From CAVPMN01 sp963706425 (lineage in GTDB: Bacteria; Actinomycetota; Acidimicrobiia; Acidimicrobiales; Acidimicrobilacustridaceae): 64,000 nt of DNA. This document shows, piece after piece, positions 30,461 through 41,683 of this stretch. The notes below the pieces were generated by a model. That model did no database searches. It was not told where the DNA came from and worked only from the letters and a program-made list of their open reading frames with translations. The stretch's first letter is position 1; every line of letters begins with the position of its first letter. The stretch lies in assembly GCA_963706425.1 (NCBI GenBank), contig CAVPMN010000001.1, forward strand, positions 186,001 through 250,000. The letters run 5' to 3'. The position numbers were made by a program, and so were the translations under genes.

Positions 30461-33166
30461 GGCGAGTGCCCGGGGCTCTCGGACGCCGCCTCCTCGGGCC
30501 ACCCATGGGCGGTCCGTCGACGTCGCCAGAGGGGCGGCGGACATCGCCAGCGGGGCGGGCGGCGGTGGCACGCCGTCGTCGGTGGGCTCGCTCGCGGGCA
30601 TCACCACCGGGCCGGCCCGCCAGAGCCAGACCAGCCCGACCAGGCCGAGCAGGGTGAGGCCCCAGCCGAGCAGGTCGATCCCCGTCCAGCCGTAGCTCAT
30701 CGTGACGTGCGTGTCGGTGGGGATGACCACCATGAGGTTCGGCGTGACGCGATAGGGGCCCTCGGCGCCGTCGACCTTCCAGTTGGGGAAGTAGGACGCC
30801 TTGACCAGCACCGGTGTGCCGATCTCGCTGACGTCGAACTCGATGCCGTCGGTCGACGTCTCGATGTTGCTCACGGTCACCGGCGTCTGCGGACGTTCCT
30901 CGGGGGTGGTGCCGGCCTCGATGCGCTGCCACTCGTCGGGGCCGTCGGCGGCCAGGAACACCGGCCACTGATCGGGGTCGACGTACCAGTTCATCGAGTC
31001 CTCGAGCCAGGTCTCGTGGCTGTTCTCGATGTCGTTCACGACCGCCGGCTGGTTGGCGAGCGGTGTCACCAGCTGGCTGTCGGCGACCTCGAACACCACC
31101 CAGGGGCCGGAGGCGGCGATCTCGGTGAGGCTCTCGTTGCGCCGGCCGAAGTCGATCATGCGATCCGAGATGGCCATGTAGTAGCGCACGCCCATCATCT
31201 GGAGGTGCTCGATGCCCCGGTCGAAGTCGGTGCGGCTGGGTGGTCCCGGCCCGTAGGGCAGGTCGCGCTGCGCGTTGGACGGCGCGGAGGACAACTCGTC
31301 CTGGTTGATGAAGTGGTAGGGCGTGGTGCCCGACGCCTCGAAGTAGAGACCTTCCTGCGAACCGATGCAGCCGTCGGTCCAGAAGGGCAGCAGCATGAGG
31401 GCCATCGGCGTGCCGTAGCGATCGTGTTGCTCCTCGTGCTCCCACATCGCCCGCCCGCAACCGCGCTGCTCGCCGACCGCGTCCATGGTCTGCACGATGC
31501 CGTAGTACTCCGGGTACGCGGCCTTGCGCTCATAGCCGTCGAAGTTCCACTTGGCCCACGAGTCGATGAAGCTGTTGTCGTTGACGACGGGGAGGAAGCC
31601 CCACTTGTAGCCACCGTCGGCGCGTTCCTCGACCAAGTCGAACGGACCGATCTTCTCGGGCAGCGCGCGCAGCGGCAGGGCCAAGAGGAGCAGCGCCAGC
31701 CCGGTGGCGGCGCCGGCGATGACCGACGGCAGGACCCGACCGGGGCGCACCGGGTCGCGGGCGACGAGCATGGCGAGCGCCCGCGCGACGTAGGCGACGC
31801 CGATGGCCGCGAGCGCGTAGAGCGCGAGGTAGTAGAAGGGCAGCAGCCGCGCGTTCCACAGCCGGCCCTGTGGTGCCAGCACGAAGCCGACGCCCGCGAC
31901 GATGGCGATCCCGATCCAGAACATGGCGCCCCGCCGCCGTTCGACGATGCCGAACACCACCGCCATCACCGCACCGACGCCGGCCAGTGCCAGCACCCAC
32001 TTGATGGCCGGCGCGTCGACCAGTTGGGGGTCGAGGTCCTGGCGGGTGAAGAGGTAGTTGCCGAAGTTCTCCTTCTTCTCCCACCCCATGTCGTTCATGT
32101 AGCGGCTCTGGAGGTAGAAGGGCACCGTCCAGAACGCAGTGATGAGGCCCGCCACCGGCGTCACCGTGGCGAGGTAGACGAGTCGGGCCTTCGGGAAGTC
32201 GGCGATCATCACCGCCGGCACGAGCAACCCAAGGGCCGCAATGGCCCAGAACAGGCCGAAGCGCACGCCGTAGAAGCCGAAGTCTCCGCCGAACTCGTCG
32301 ACGCCGAGCTCGGTGAAGACGACGAGCACTGTCGCGATGGCCGCGGCGACACACACCAGCGCGACCGCGACCTTGGGGCGGAGATGGCGCCAGCCGAGGG
32401 TGAGCACGAACCAGACCACCGTGCCGGCGATCGCGAAGAACAGCGGGATGAGGTGACACAGCGCGGTGAGCGCAAGCAACACCGCGGCAGCCACGCGGTG
32501 CTTGCCGTTGTCGAGGCCACGCCCGAGCACGCCGAGGTAGAGCACCGCGAACGCCAGCGAGATGCTGAAGGCGAACTCACCCGCCAGCGTCGACGCGATG
32601 TTGCCGCCGTAGATCGAGAACGACCGGTCGAACAGGAACATGGTGCCTGCCACTGCGAGCAGCGGGGGAACCGGGAACGGCAGGCGGGTGAGGCGACCGA
32701 ACGCCCACATGCACACCGGCAGGGCCAGCAGGCCGCTGACCGCGACCAGCTTGAACGCGATGCCATAAGGGATGAGGTAGCTGAGCAGCGCGATCGCGAG
32801 CGACGGCACCACCATGTAGAAGTGGTAGGCGGGGAAGCCGGCGTACCAGTCGGGCGTCCACCCCGTGAGCCGCCCCGAGGGCAGCAGGTGATCGCGCAGG
32901 AACGCCGGCCCCCACACATGGGCGCCCATGTCGCCACCGGCTGGCGTGGTGTTGGCGAAGAGGTTGGCCGGGCCCAGCTGGGTGAACACGAAGCCCACGC
33001 ACGACGCCACGATGGCCAGCGACACCCAGCCTTCGAGGGTGAGCCCGAACGCCTTCGCCGGGGGTGGCGGCTCGGTCGGCTCGAGATCGGCCGGCGGGGG
33101 CGGTCCGGGCGCCTCGGCGCTCGGTGCCGGTGCCGGGTCCACGATGTCGGTGAGGGCGTCGGTCAT
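30457..33166 (-). CDS. Large polytopic membrane protein with 6-pyruvoyl-tetrahydropterin synthase-related domain
   Basis: Begins MTDALTDIVDPAPAPSAEAP at 33166 with a Pro-rich cytosolic tail, then more than ten membrane helices to about residue 530, a large extracytoplasmic domain of about 300 residues, and a final helix. The N-terminal AGGDMGAHVWGPAFLRDHLL and TPDWYAGFPAYHFYMVVPS match the PTPS-related membrane glycosylation family (PF10131-like). Near 30502-30509 the frame probably shifts by one extra base. The corrected end reads about STDRHGWPEEAASESPGHSP and stops at 30457. It probably works with the adjacent lipid-linked GT2 enzyme in surface-glycan assembly; that is inferred. Confidence 0.7.
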
Positions 33167-33230
33167 GGTCGGCAAATGGTGGCACGCCACAACTGGTCGT
33201 GGGGTGCCAGCCACCGGATTCGGCTCGCGT

Positions 33231-33962
33231 TCAGGTCCCCCACACCAACATCAGCGCCGCAGTGACGTTGAACGCCAGGTGCGACCACAGAGCGGGGCCG
33301 AGCCGACCGAAGGCGCGCACCAGCCAACCCAGCAGCAGACCGAACAGGAAGAGGGCGGGGAGCTGCAGCAGTTGCAGATGAGAGACCGCGAACAGCCCCG
33401 CCGTGAGCACCAAGGCCAGGCCCCACCGCATGCCGCGCTTCTCGAACGCCGACTGGGTGAGACCCCGGTAGAAGATCTCCTCCGCCACCGGCGCACCGAT
33501 GCCCACGATGAGCAACAGGGCCACGACCCCGGCCGGGCCGTCGGCCCGATCGGTGAGCTCCCTCGCCTCGGCAGCGACATCGTGATCGTCACCGATCAGC
33601 AGCGAGAGCAGCCAGTAGAGCGGGGTCACGAGCAGTTGGGCGGCCACGCCGATGGCGAGCCCGAGGGGCACGTCGAGCGACCGCATGGTCAGGCGCAGAT
33701 CGCGGACCGGGCCGTTCCCCTTCGTCGTGGTGGCCCACACCGCCACCCCCACCAGGCCCAGCCAGAACGGCACGTTCGTGAGGAGGACCACGTAGAGCGG
33801 CGCTGCGTCGGCGTCGTCGCCGTAGCCGAACCCGGCCAGCACCAGCCCGCCCACGATCGTCGACACCACGACCGCCACGACCCATCCGCCGAACACGTCG
33901 CCGAGCCCCCACCTCGGCTCGACCAGGCCGGCCGCTTCGGCCGTGGCCGAGTCGCTCTCCAT
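33231..33962 (-). CDS. CPBP-family intramembrane protease
   Basis: 243 residues from ATG 33962. Several hydrophobic segments surround the CAAX-protease/bacteriocin-processing (CPBP) motifs: PVAEEIFYRG (EExxxR), a histidine in LFAVSHLQLL and HLAFN near the C-terminus. These glutamate-dependent intramembrane proteases act on unknown substrates in most bacteria. It is divergent from the DUF3499 gene across 70 bases. Confidence 0.85.
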   Translation of the reverse strand: MESDSATAEAAGLVEPRWGLGDVFGGWVVAVVVSTIVGGLVLAGFGYGDDADAAPLYVVLLTNVPFWLGLVGVAVWATTTKGNGPVRDLRLTMRSLDVPLGLAIGVAAQLLVTPLYWLLSLLIGDDHDVAAEARELTDRADGPAGVVALLLIVGIGAPVAEEIFYRGLTQSAFEKRGMRWGLALVLTAGLFAVSHLQLLQLPALFLFGLLLGWLVRAFGRLGPALWSHLAFNVTAALMLVWGT

Positions 33963-34032
33963 CTCGGCAGGGTACTTACGGCACGGGGACCGTCCGCCAG
34001 GACTGCGTCGCGAGCCGGTACGTTCTCGACCC

Positions 34033-34257
34033 ATGAGCCGTCAGTGCGCCCGACCGGGCTGCGCCAGCCGAGCGACATCGACCTTCGGCTACGCGTACGC
34101 CGAGAGCACCGTGTGGTTGACCGACCTGGCCGACGAGGGCCACCCGTCGACCTACGACCTCTGCGCTCGCCACGCCGAGTCGCTCACCGTGCCCTTCGGC
34201 TGGCAGCTGCGCGACCTCCGACACGGGGTGGCGACCCTGGTGCGGGAAGCCAGCTGA
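34033..34257 (+). CDS. DUF3499 family small zinc-ribbon-like protein
   Basis: 74 residues, MSRQCARPGCASRATSTFGY onward. Paired cysteines CARPGC and a later CARH suggest a zinc site, and the family is restricted to actinobacteria, where it lies near manB and the F420 genes. Function is not known. An upstream in-frame extension is open but has no start context as good as the ATG at 34033. Confidence 0.8.
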   Translation: MSRQCARPGCASRATSTFGYAYAESTVWLTDLADEGHPSTYDLCARHAESLTVPFGWQLRDLRHGVATLVREAS

Positions 34258-34326
34258 GCTCGTTCCCGATCGACGCGTACGACCAGCTTGACCCGGTTTT
34301 CGCTTTTCTCTTCTACGCTTGACGCC

Positions 34327-36225
<1,899 letters not shown>

Positions 36226-36237
<12 letters not shown>

Positions 36238-36253
36238 GCGACCACCGTCTAGG
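36226..36253. repeat. 13-bp direct duplication at the ftsH stop
   Basis: accaccgtctagg occurs at 36226-36238 and again at 36241-36253, with a two-base spacer. The first copy contains the ftsH TAG stop; the second, read on the minus strand, supplies the TAG stop of the convergent thioredoxin-like gene. Confidence 0.8.
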
Positions 36254-36668
36254 AACCGGCGGCCTCGGCCATGGCGGCATCGACTTCGTCGCGCCGCACC
36301 GGGCCGAACACGTGGAAGCGCACCTCGCCGGACCGATCGGCTAGCACGAGCAGCGGCACGGCCCGCACGCCGTAACGCTCGTGGACCTCGCCGTCGCGAC
36401 CGACCTCGAGTTCTTGCGTGGCCACCTCGTCGCTCTCGAGCTCGGTGATCATGGCGGCCACGGCGGCACAGGTGTCGCAGGTCTTCGAGGTGAACACGGC
36501 GAGCAGCCACGGGGCATCGGGCCGGCGGAAGTCGGTCCGATCGACGCGCTCAGGCGCCACGAACGCAGGCGCACCCACGCGGCGCTGGCGACGTCGCTCG
36601 GCCAGGAGCGCGATGGCCACGGCCACCACCACACCGATGGCGGCGATGACCAATCGCTCCACGGTCAA
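36249..36668 (-). CDS. Membrane-anchored thioredoxin-like protein
   Basis: 139 residues. One N-terminal helix (LVIAAIGVVVAVAIALLAE) is followed by Arg residues and a thioredoxin fold with the active-site motif CDTC in FTSKTCDTCAAVAAM and a cis-proline in VRAVPLLVLA. The arginines after the helix suggest the redox domain faces the cytosol. It starts at a TTG in a TTGA overlap with the DUF5719 gene (a GTG two codons later is also possible) and shares its short intergenic end with ftsH. Confidence 0.8.
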   Translation of the reverse strand: MTVERLVIAAIGVVVAVAIALLAERRRQRRVGAPAFVAPERVDRTDFRRPDAPWLLAVFTSKTCDTCAAVAAMITELESDEVATQELEVGRDGEVHERYGVRAVPLLVLADRSGEVRFHVFGPVRRDEVDAAMAEAAGS

Positions 36669-38194
36669 TCGCCCTCGAGCAGCACGTCGTCGGTCGACAG
36701 CTCCCCAACGGTGCCGACCGGCGTGCTGACCGTGCCGCTCACCGGAACCGCCATCAGGTAGTTGAGGTCGTCGCCGGCCTCGAAGCCGAGACGGGTCTCG
36801 GCCACGACCAGCCCGTCGCTCGTCACCTCGAGCGCGAGCGGCGCGAAGCCGAGGCCGTCGATGCCGATATCGACGATCCGGCGCTGGCCAGGCGGCAACT
36901 CGATGTCGCCGAAGCCGTCGGGCGTGGAGATCTGACCGTTGCCGACCGCCTGCACACTGAAACGCACGGTCTCGGAGGACGACGGGTTGAACACGATGAC
37001 GGCGCTGCCCGACAGGCCGTCGACCGACGCCACCGGCGCCAGCCAGCGTCCGGCCACTGCCGGCGAGCCCATCGTGTAGCCGAGCCCGGGCTGCACGGCG
37101 TCGGGCGTGCCGGTGATGATCCGCTCGGCGACCACCGGGATCTCGTTGCGCACCCGGATCACCACCGCGTGGGCGACGCCGACCGGCACGCGGCCGTCGA
37201 CCAGCACGTCGATGGAGCTGTAGCTGCCCGGCCCCACGCTCACCTCGAAGGGCTCGGCGATGCCGTTGACGTCGGGATCGTCGAGCACGACCTGCACGTC
37301 GACCTCCGACGGCGACTCGCCGGGGTTGTAGAGCACGATGCGCTCGCCGTAGCCCTCGGCGCCCACCCCGTCGGGGAACAGCCAGGTCTCGGCGGTGACC
37401 GGCGACCCGAGGGTCACGTTGAGACCTCGTGCACCGGACTCCTCGTCGGCGACGGACTGGATCTGATCGACCACCACCCGCCCGGACCGGGCCACCACCT
37501 GGGTGGCAACCTCCTCTCGGAGGGTCACGACCTCGCTCACGTCGATGGGCAGGACCGAGCCGCCCGGGATCACCAGCGCTTGGTAGGACTGCGGTGTGCG
37601 GGTGCCGTCGTCGGTGTCGAAGGAGATGTCGATGACGGCGTCGGCCGGGAACGGGTTGAACGCGGTGAGGATCAGCCGGGTGCCGGCCCGCGTTGTGCCG
37701 GCCGGGAAGTACCAGGTGTCGGACGGGGCCGACGCGCAGGCACCGATGCTGCGGCCGCTGGCGCCGCTCAGCTCGTGCTCGACCGCCACATCGCCTCCGT
37801 CGACTTCGACGAGGGCGGCGGCGAACGGGGCGGTGACGAGATCGCTGACCCGCACGGCCACGCGCGCGTGGGCCGGCACCTCGACCTCGGTGGCTGCCGG
37901 CTCGCCAGCGCTCGGATAGGCGGTGACCCGGCCCGTGAGCGCATCGCCCGAGACGTTGGCGATGTGCACCACGTGCTCGGCCAGGCCCTCTTCGGTGCCG
38001 ACCGCCGTGCCGCCCGAGCAGTACCAGGTGGAGCTGAGCGAGCCGGCAGGTGCTGCCGTGGGCAACGCCACGGCGGCCCCACCCGTTTGCTCGACGGCAG
38101 GGCTCTCGTCGTCGTCGAGCTGCCGCTCGACGACCGCGGCACCGAGGAGGAGCGCGGGCACCAGGATCAGCGCAGGCCAGCGCCAGGTCCTCAC
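36665..38194 (-). CDS. DUF5719 family secreted or membrane-anchored protein
   Basis: 509 residues from a GTG in a GTGA overlap with the upstream glycosyltransferase gene. An N-terminal helix (WRWPALILVPALLLGAAVV) acts as signal or anchor. The rest is beta-rich and repetitive, with recurring modules ending in patterns such as STWYCSGGTA, DTWYFPAGTTRAGTRLIL and ETWLFPDGVGAEGYGERIVL, each followed by a NPG- or NPF-type strand. This matches DUF5719, an actinobacterial extracytoplasmic family found beside this GT2 type. The role is unknown, but coupling suggests it assists surface-glycan assembly. Confidence 0.8.
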   Translation of the reverse strand: MRTWRWPALILVPALLLGAAVVERQLDDDESPAVEQTGGAAVALPTAAPAGSLSSTWYCSGGTAVGTEEGLAEHVVHIANVSGDALTGRVTAYPSAGEPAATEVEVPAHARVAVRVSDLVTAPFAAALVEVDGGDVAVEHELSGASGRSIGACASAPSDTWYFPAGTTRAGTRLILTAFNPFPADAVIDISFDTDDGTRTPQSYQALVIPGGSVLPIDVSEVVTLREEVATQVVARSGRVVVDQIQSVADEESGARGLNVTLGSPVTAETWLFPDGVGAEGYGERIVLYNPGESPSEVDVQVVLDDPDVNGIAEPFEVSVGPGSYSSIDVLVDGRVPVGVAHAVVIRVRNEIPVVAERIITGTPDAVQPGLGYTMGSPAVAGRWLAPVASVDGLSGSAVIVFNPSSSETVRFSVQAVGNGQISTPDGFGDIELPPGQRRIVDIGIDGLGFAPLALEVTSDGLVVAETRLGFEAGDDLNYLMAVPVSGTVSTPVGTVGELSTDDVLLEGD

Positions 38195-41100
38195 AGCGTG
38201 CGCCGTTCGTCGGAGACCACCCGCACGCGCAGCAGGTAGATGATGGCCAGGATCCACAGGAGGACCTGACCGGCGAGGATCAACAGTCGGGAGGTGGGCG
38301 TCTCGAACCAGAGAGTGGCGTCGTCCGAGCCGTCGGAGAGGAACGCGTTGGCCCAGCCGAGCGCATCGACCCGTTCCGCCGAGGTGCCGTCGCCGGCACG
38401 CAGGCGCCACTCGTCGGCGCTGGCCGCGGCCAGGTAGACGACACTCGGCGGCAGCTCACCCTGGAACCGCTGATAGCCGTCGTCGTCGGGCAGCGCTACC
38501 GGAGCGCCGCTGACCGCCGGGAAGACCTGCTCGAGGAGCGAGTCGCCCCCCGGCGGGATGGCCGTGTCCGGTGGCAGGAGGGCGCGGGTTGGGCCCCACG
38601 ACGCGTTCTCGTAGACGACCACGCCAGCGGCCGTGACCGACGAGAGGTCGAGCTGTCCTTCGAGCATCGCCTCGATGCCGGCCGCGTCGTAGGCCGGCTC
38701 GCTGTAGGGCTCAGGGGCGATCGCCAACGGCACCACGATGTAGCGCACACCCATCGGTGCGAGCAGGCTGCCGAGCCGGCTGGTGCCGCCGCTGGCGGCC
38801 ACCTCGAGAGCGTCGCCGAGACCGGTGGTGGCCGCACTGGGGTCGCCCGCCCAGCGGTCGGCCAGCGACGGCGTGCCGTTGTCGGAGGTGGCGTAGGCCA
38901 AGGTGGCGCCAGGACCGAGGTCGTCGATCTCGGGCGCATCGAGTTGCCAGCCGGCCAGCGGCAACACCGAGGCATCGCCGAGCCAGAGCACCCGGAAGGG
39001 TGCCGCCTGCCCCTCCTCGTCGAGGAAGGCCAGCGTGCTGTCGTAGTCGCCGGCCGGCTGGTGCCAGCGGCCGTCGATCGCCGCGCCGATGACGGGGAAC
39101 ACCGCCAGCACGAGCGCCGCGCCCGCGAGCAACGAGACGATCTGGCGCCAACCGAAGTGGTAATCGGGTAGGTCGACCTCGAAGGCGGCCATGCCCATCG
39201 CCGCCGCCAGCGCCAGACCGACCGCCGCCGGCGCCAACAGCAGCTCGGCCGAGGGCAGGTCACCCGGCAGCCATCCCTGGGCGGCCACCCACACGCCAGC
39301 GAGTCCGGCGAGGGCGAGCCCCCAGGCCCGCACCGCCCACCCGAGTCGCCAGTCACGTCCGATGAAGAGCGGCAGCAGCGCCACCACGAGCAGGGCGTAG
39401 CCGAGCGGTCCAGCGCCCACCGGGCCCGTCTCGAACCTGAGGATGGCCCCGAGGTCGAGCGGGTCGCTGCCCGCAGAGGTGGTGCCGGCGATGGCGTCCC
39501 ACCCTCCCGACAGCCACGACGCGCTCCACGGGAGGTGAAGCACCATCCCGACGAGCGCGCCACCGACCGCGACCAGCAACACCCGACCGCTCCCCGCGAG
39601 CTGACCTGCCACCAGCCCGCCGAGGGCCAGTGCGAGCGCCATGCCGACCACCACCACGAGGGCGACGGGAAAGAGCATGGCGGCGATCGCAGACAGCACC
39701 CCCACCATGACGAGCCGCTGGACCAGCGGCCTGGCCCGGACACCGGGACCGGACTCGCCCCCGACCGGGCCGAACGGCGAAAGCCCCGACGCCTTGGCGA
39801 GCTGGGACACGATCCATGGGGCGAGGCCGTAGAGCACGAGGCCGCCCCATTGCCCGTCGGCGAGCGAGTTGTAGGCGATGGGCGACGCGGCGTAGACGAC
39901 GAGCCCGACCACCCGCGCTCGGCGCGAGCCGATCGGCTTGCACAGCCGCCACATCCCGACGATGCCGAGTGGGAGCATCCCGAGGATCAAGAGGGTGCGC
40001 AGCACGCCCATGGCGCCGAGCAACGGATAGCCGAGCAGCCCGATGAACCCCAGCCCCGTCGGGTTGGCATCAACCGCGCCCAAGCCGACGTCGCGCCAGC
40101 CGCTGGTCCACTGCCGGATGAGGTCGGTGGCACTGTCGCCGAAGAGCGGCAGGTCGCCCACCGCCGAGATGTCGCCGAAGAGCAGGTCGCGACTGCCGAA
40201 GACGATGACAGCGGTGACCACCAGCCAGACCGTGAGCGCCGCGCCGGCCGACGACGATCGCAACGTATCGGCCAGCTCGCGCCGGGCGCCGGCCACCGAG
40301 GCCAGTCGGTCACCGGACGCGCCGAGCTGGCCGCGCAAGAAGGCGGCGAAGCGGGCGCTGCCCTTCGCCTGGAGTGCCCGGATGTCGCGGTCGGGCACGG
40401 TGCGGATCTTGCTGAGCGCTTTGCGTCTCGTGCGGGTCTGACCTCGATGCGACAGGTTCCAGGTCCAGGCACCGGCCACGTCGCGCGCCTGGCGGAAACG
40501 CCCCAGCACCAAGGCGTAGACGATCTCCGCCAACGCCAGCAGCGCGGCTTGGGGGACGACCCGCACCCGCGTCCAGAAGCTCGACGCCACCCGCATGGCG
40601 CGCTGACGATGGCGCATCTGCAGTCGGCGGCGATCGTCGACCGGATGGCGGACGCCCAGCGCCTCGAGGTGACCGACCGCAGTCGACGGCGCCACCACCA
40701 CTCGCCCACCGGCGGCACGGGCGCGCCAGCAGAGATCGAGGTCGTCGGCATGGAAGCTGATGCCGGGATCGAAGCCACCAAGCGCCTCGAACAGGTCGGT
40801 GCGCACCAACGTGGCGGCGCCGGGGATGTAGAAGGCGTCCCGCACGCCGTCGTGCTGGCCCTGGTCGAGCTCGCCGCGCTCGATGTAGGGCGACGGATAA
40901 CCGGTCTTGTCGGCCCCCATGCCCACCTGTAGGAGACGCTGGGGCTCGTGCCAGTCGACGATCTTCGGCCCGACGATGCCGGCATTCGACCGGAACGCCT
41001 CCTCGACGAGGGTCTGGACGGTGTCGGGTGCCAGCCGGACGTCGTCGTGGCAGAAGAGGTAGAACGCGGCGCCCTGCACGGTGGCCAGCACCTCGTTGCA

Positions 41101-41409
41101 CGAAGCTCCGAAACCGTTGTTCGACTCGAGGCGCCGCAGCCGGGCATCGGGCAGCACCGCCGCGATGCGGTCCTGCAGGTCGGTGTCGCTGGCCGCGTCG
41201 ATGACGAGCACCGACGCGTTCGCGTAGTCCTGCTCGCCGATGCTGCGCAGGGTGTCGTCGAACCACCACCCGGGGTTGTGGGCCACCACGACGATCACCA
41301 CCGGCGGCAGAGCCGTGGAGTCGGCGGACCGGGGCGGCTCGGACGGCACCTGCGCCGTTGGCGCGCCGGCCGCGCCGGGAACCTCTGGATCGCGGTCGGG
41401 GGCACTCAC
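38191..41409 (-). CDS. GT2 glycosyltransferase fused to a polytopic membrane domain
   Basis: 1072 residues from a GTG at 41409. The N-terminal GT2 domain (about 35-290) has VVIVVVAHNPGWWFDDTLRS, the CHDDVRLAP metal motif, GPKIVDWHEPQRLLQ and FHADDLDLCWRARAAGG. After a linker come ten or more membrane helices (for example LTVWLVVTAVIVFGSRDLLF) and an extracytoplasmic C-terminal region ending in one last helix. This long architecture is found in actinobacteria beside DUF5719. It probably adds a sugar to a lipid-linked precursor and takes part in its membrane handling; substrates are not known. Confidence 0.82.
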   Translation of the reverse strand: MSAPDRDPEVPGAAGAPTAQVPSEPPRSADSTALPPVVIVVVAHNPGWWFDDTLRSIGEQDYANASVLVIDAASDTDLQDRIAAVLPDARLRRLESNNGFGASCNEVLATVQGAAFYLFCHDDVRLAPDTVQTLVEEAFRSNAGIVGPKIVDWHEPQRLLQVGMGADKTGYPSPYIERGELDQGQHDGVRDAFYIPGAATLVRTDLFEALGGFDPGISFHADDLDLCWRARAAGGRVVVAPSTAVGHLEALGVRHPVDDRRRLQMRHRQRAMRVASSFWTRVRVVPQAALLALAEIVYALVLGRFRQARDVAGAWTWNLSHRGQTRTRRKALSKIRTVPDRDIRALQAKGSARFAAFLRGQLGASGDRLASVAGARRELADTLRSSSAGAALTVWLVVTAVIVFGSRDLLFGDISAVGDLPLFGDSATDLIRQWTSGWRDVGLGAVDANPTGLGFIGLLGYPLLGAMGVLRTLLILGMLPLGIVGMWRLCKPIGSRRARVVGLVVYAASPIAYNSLADGQWGGLVLYGLAPWIVSQLAKASGLSPFGPVGGESGPGVRARPLVQRLVMVGVLSAIAAMLFPVALVVVVGMALALALGGLVAGQLAGSGRVLLVAVGGALVGMVLHLPWSASWLSGGWDAIAGTTSAGSDPLDLGAILRFETGPVGAGPLGYALLVVALLPLFIGRDWRLGWAVRAWGLALAGLAGVWVAAQGWLPGDLPSAELLLAPAAVGLALAAAMGMAAFEVDLPDYHFGWRQIVSLLAGAALVLAVFPVIGAAIDGRWHQPAGDYDSTLAFLDEEGQAAPFRVLWLGDASVLPLAGWQLDAPEIDDLGPGATLAYATSDNGTPSLADRWAGDPSAATTGLGDALEVAASGGTSRLGSLLAPMGVRYIVVPLAIAPEPYSEPAYDAAGIEAMLEGQLDLSSVTAAGVVVYENASWGPTRALLPPDTAIPPGGDSLLEQVFPAVSGAPVALPDDDGYQRFQGELPPSVVYLAAASADEWRLRAGDGTSAERVDALGWANAFLSDGSDDATLWFETPTSRLLILAGQVLLWILAIIYLLRVRVVSDERRTL

Positions 41410-41495
41410 GGCTACGTGAGGCTACCTGCCTCGCTGGCGGCCCGGGTTCACCCCTCACGTCGGTGGGGGCGGCCGGTGGGACTAGCGTTGGGACC

Positions 41496-41675
41496 GTGCG
41501 CGACGAAGCCATCGGCCTCATGCGGGACTCGCTCTACGTCACCATCGGCTTCGGTGTGATCGCCTTCCAGAAGCTGCAGGTGCAGCGGCGAGAGCTCGAG
41601 AAGTCCCTTGACCGGCACCTCGACGGCCCCATCGGTCAGGTCGGGCAGCTGCTCGGTCGACGCGGCGACCGCTGA
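41496..41675 (+). CDS. Small protein with one membrane helix, unknown
   Basis: 59 residues from GTG 41496: RDEAIGLMRDSLYVTIGFGV, one hydrophobic stretch, then a charged helix (QVQRRELEKSLDRHLDG). It ends nine bases before the GT4 gene and reads the same way, so it may be the first gene of that unit. No family was recognised with certainty. Confidence 0.5.
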   Translation: MRDEAIGLMRDSLYVTIGFGVIAFQKLQVQRRELEKSLDRHLDGPIGQVGQLLGRRGDR

Positions 41676-41683
41676 GCGCGGAT

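Noticed and set aside
29732..33265. 1177-residue frame on the plus strand
   Set aside because: It is antisense to the membrane protein and GT2 genes, rich in His/Arg/Glu in the manner of mirror frames in high-GC DNA, and has no recognisable domain.
34288..34319. Housekeeping promoter ahead of ftsH
   Set aside because: TTGACC is a reasonable -35, but the nearest TANNNT-like hexamer is 20 bases away and the 17-base position does not match.
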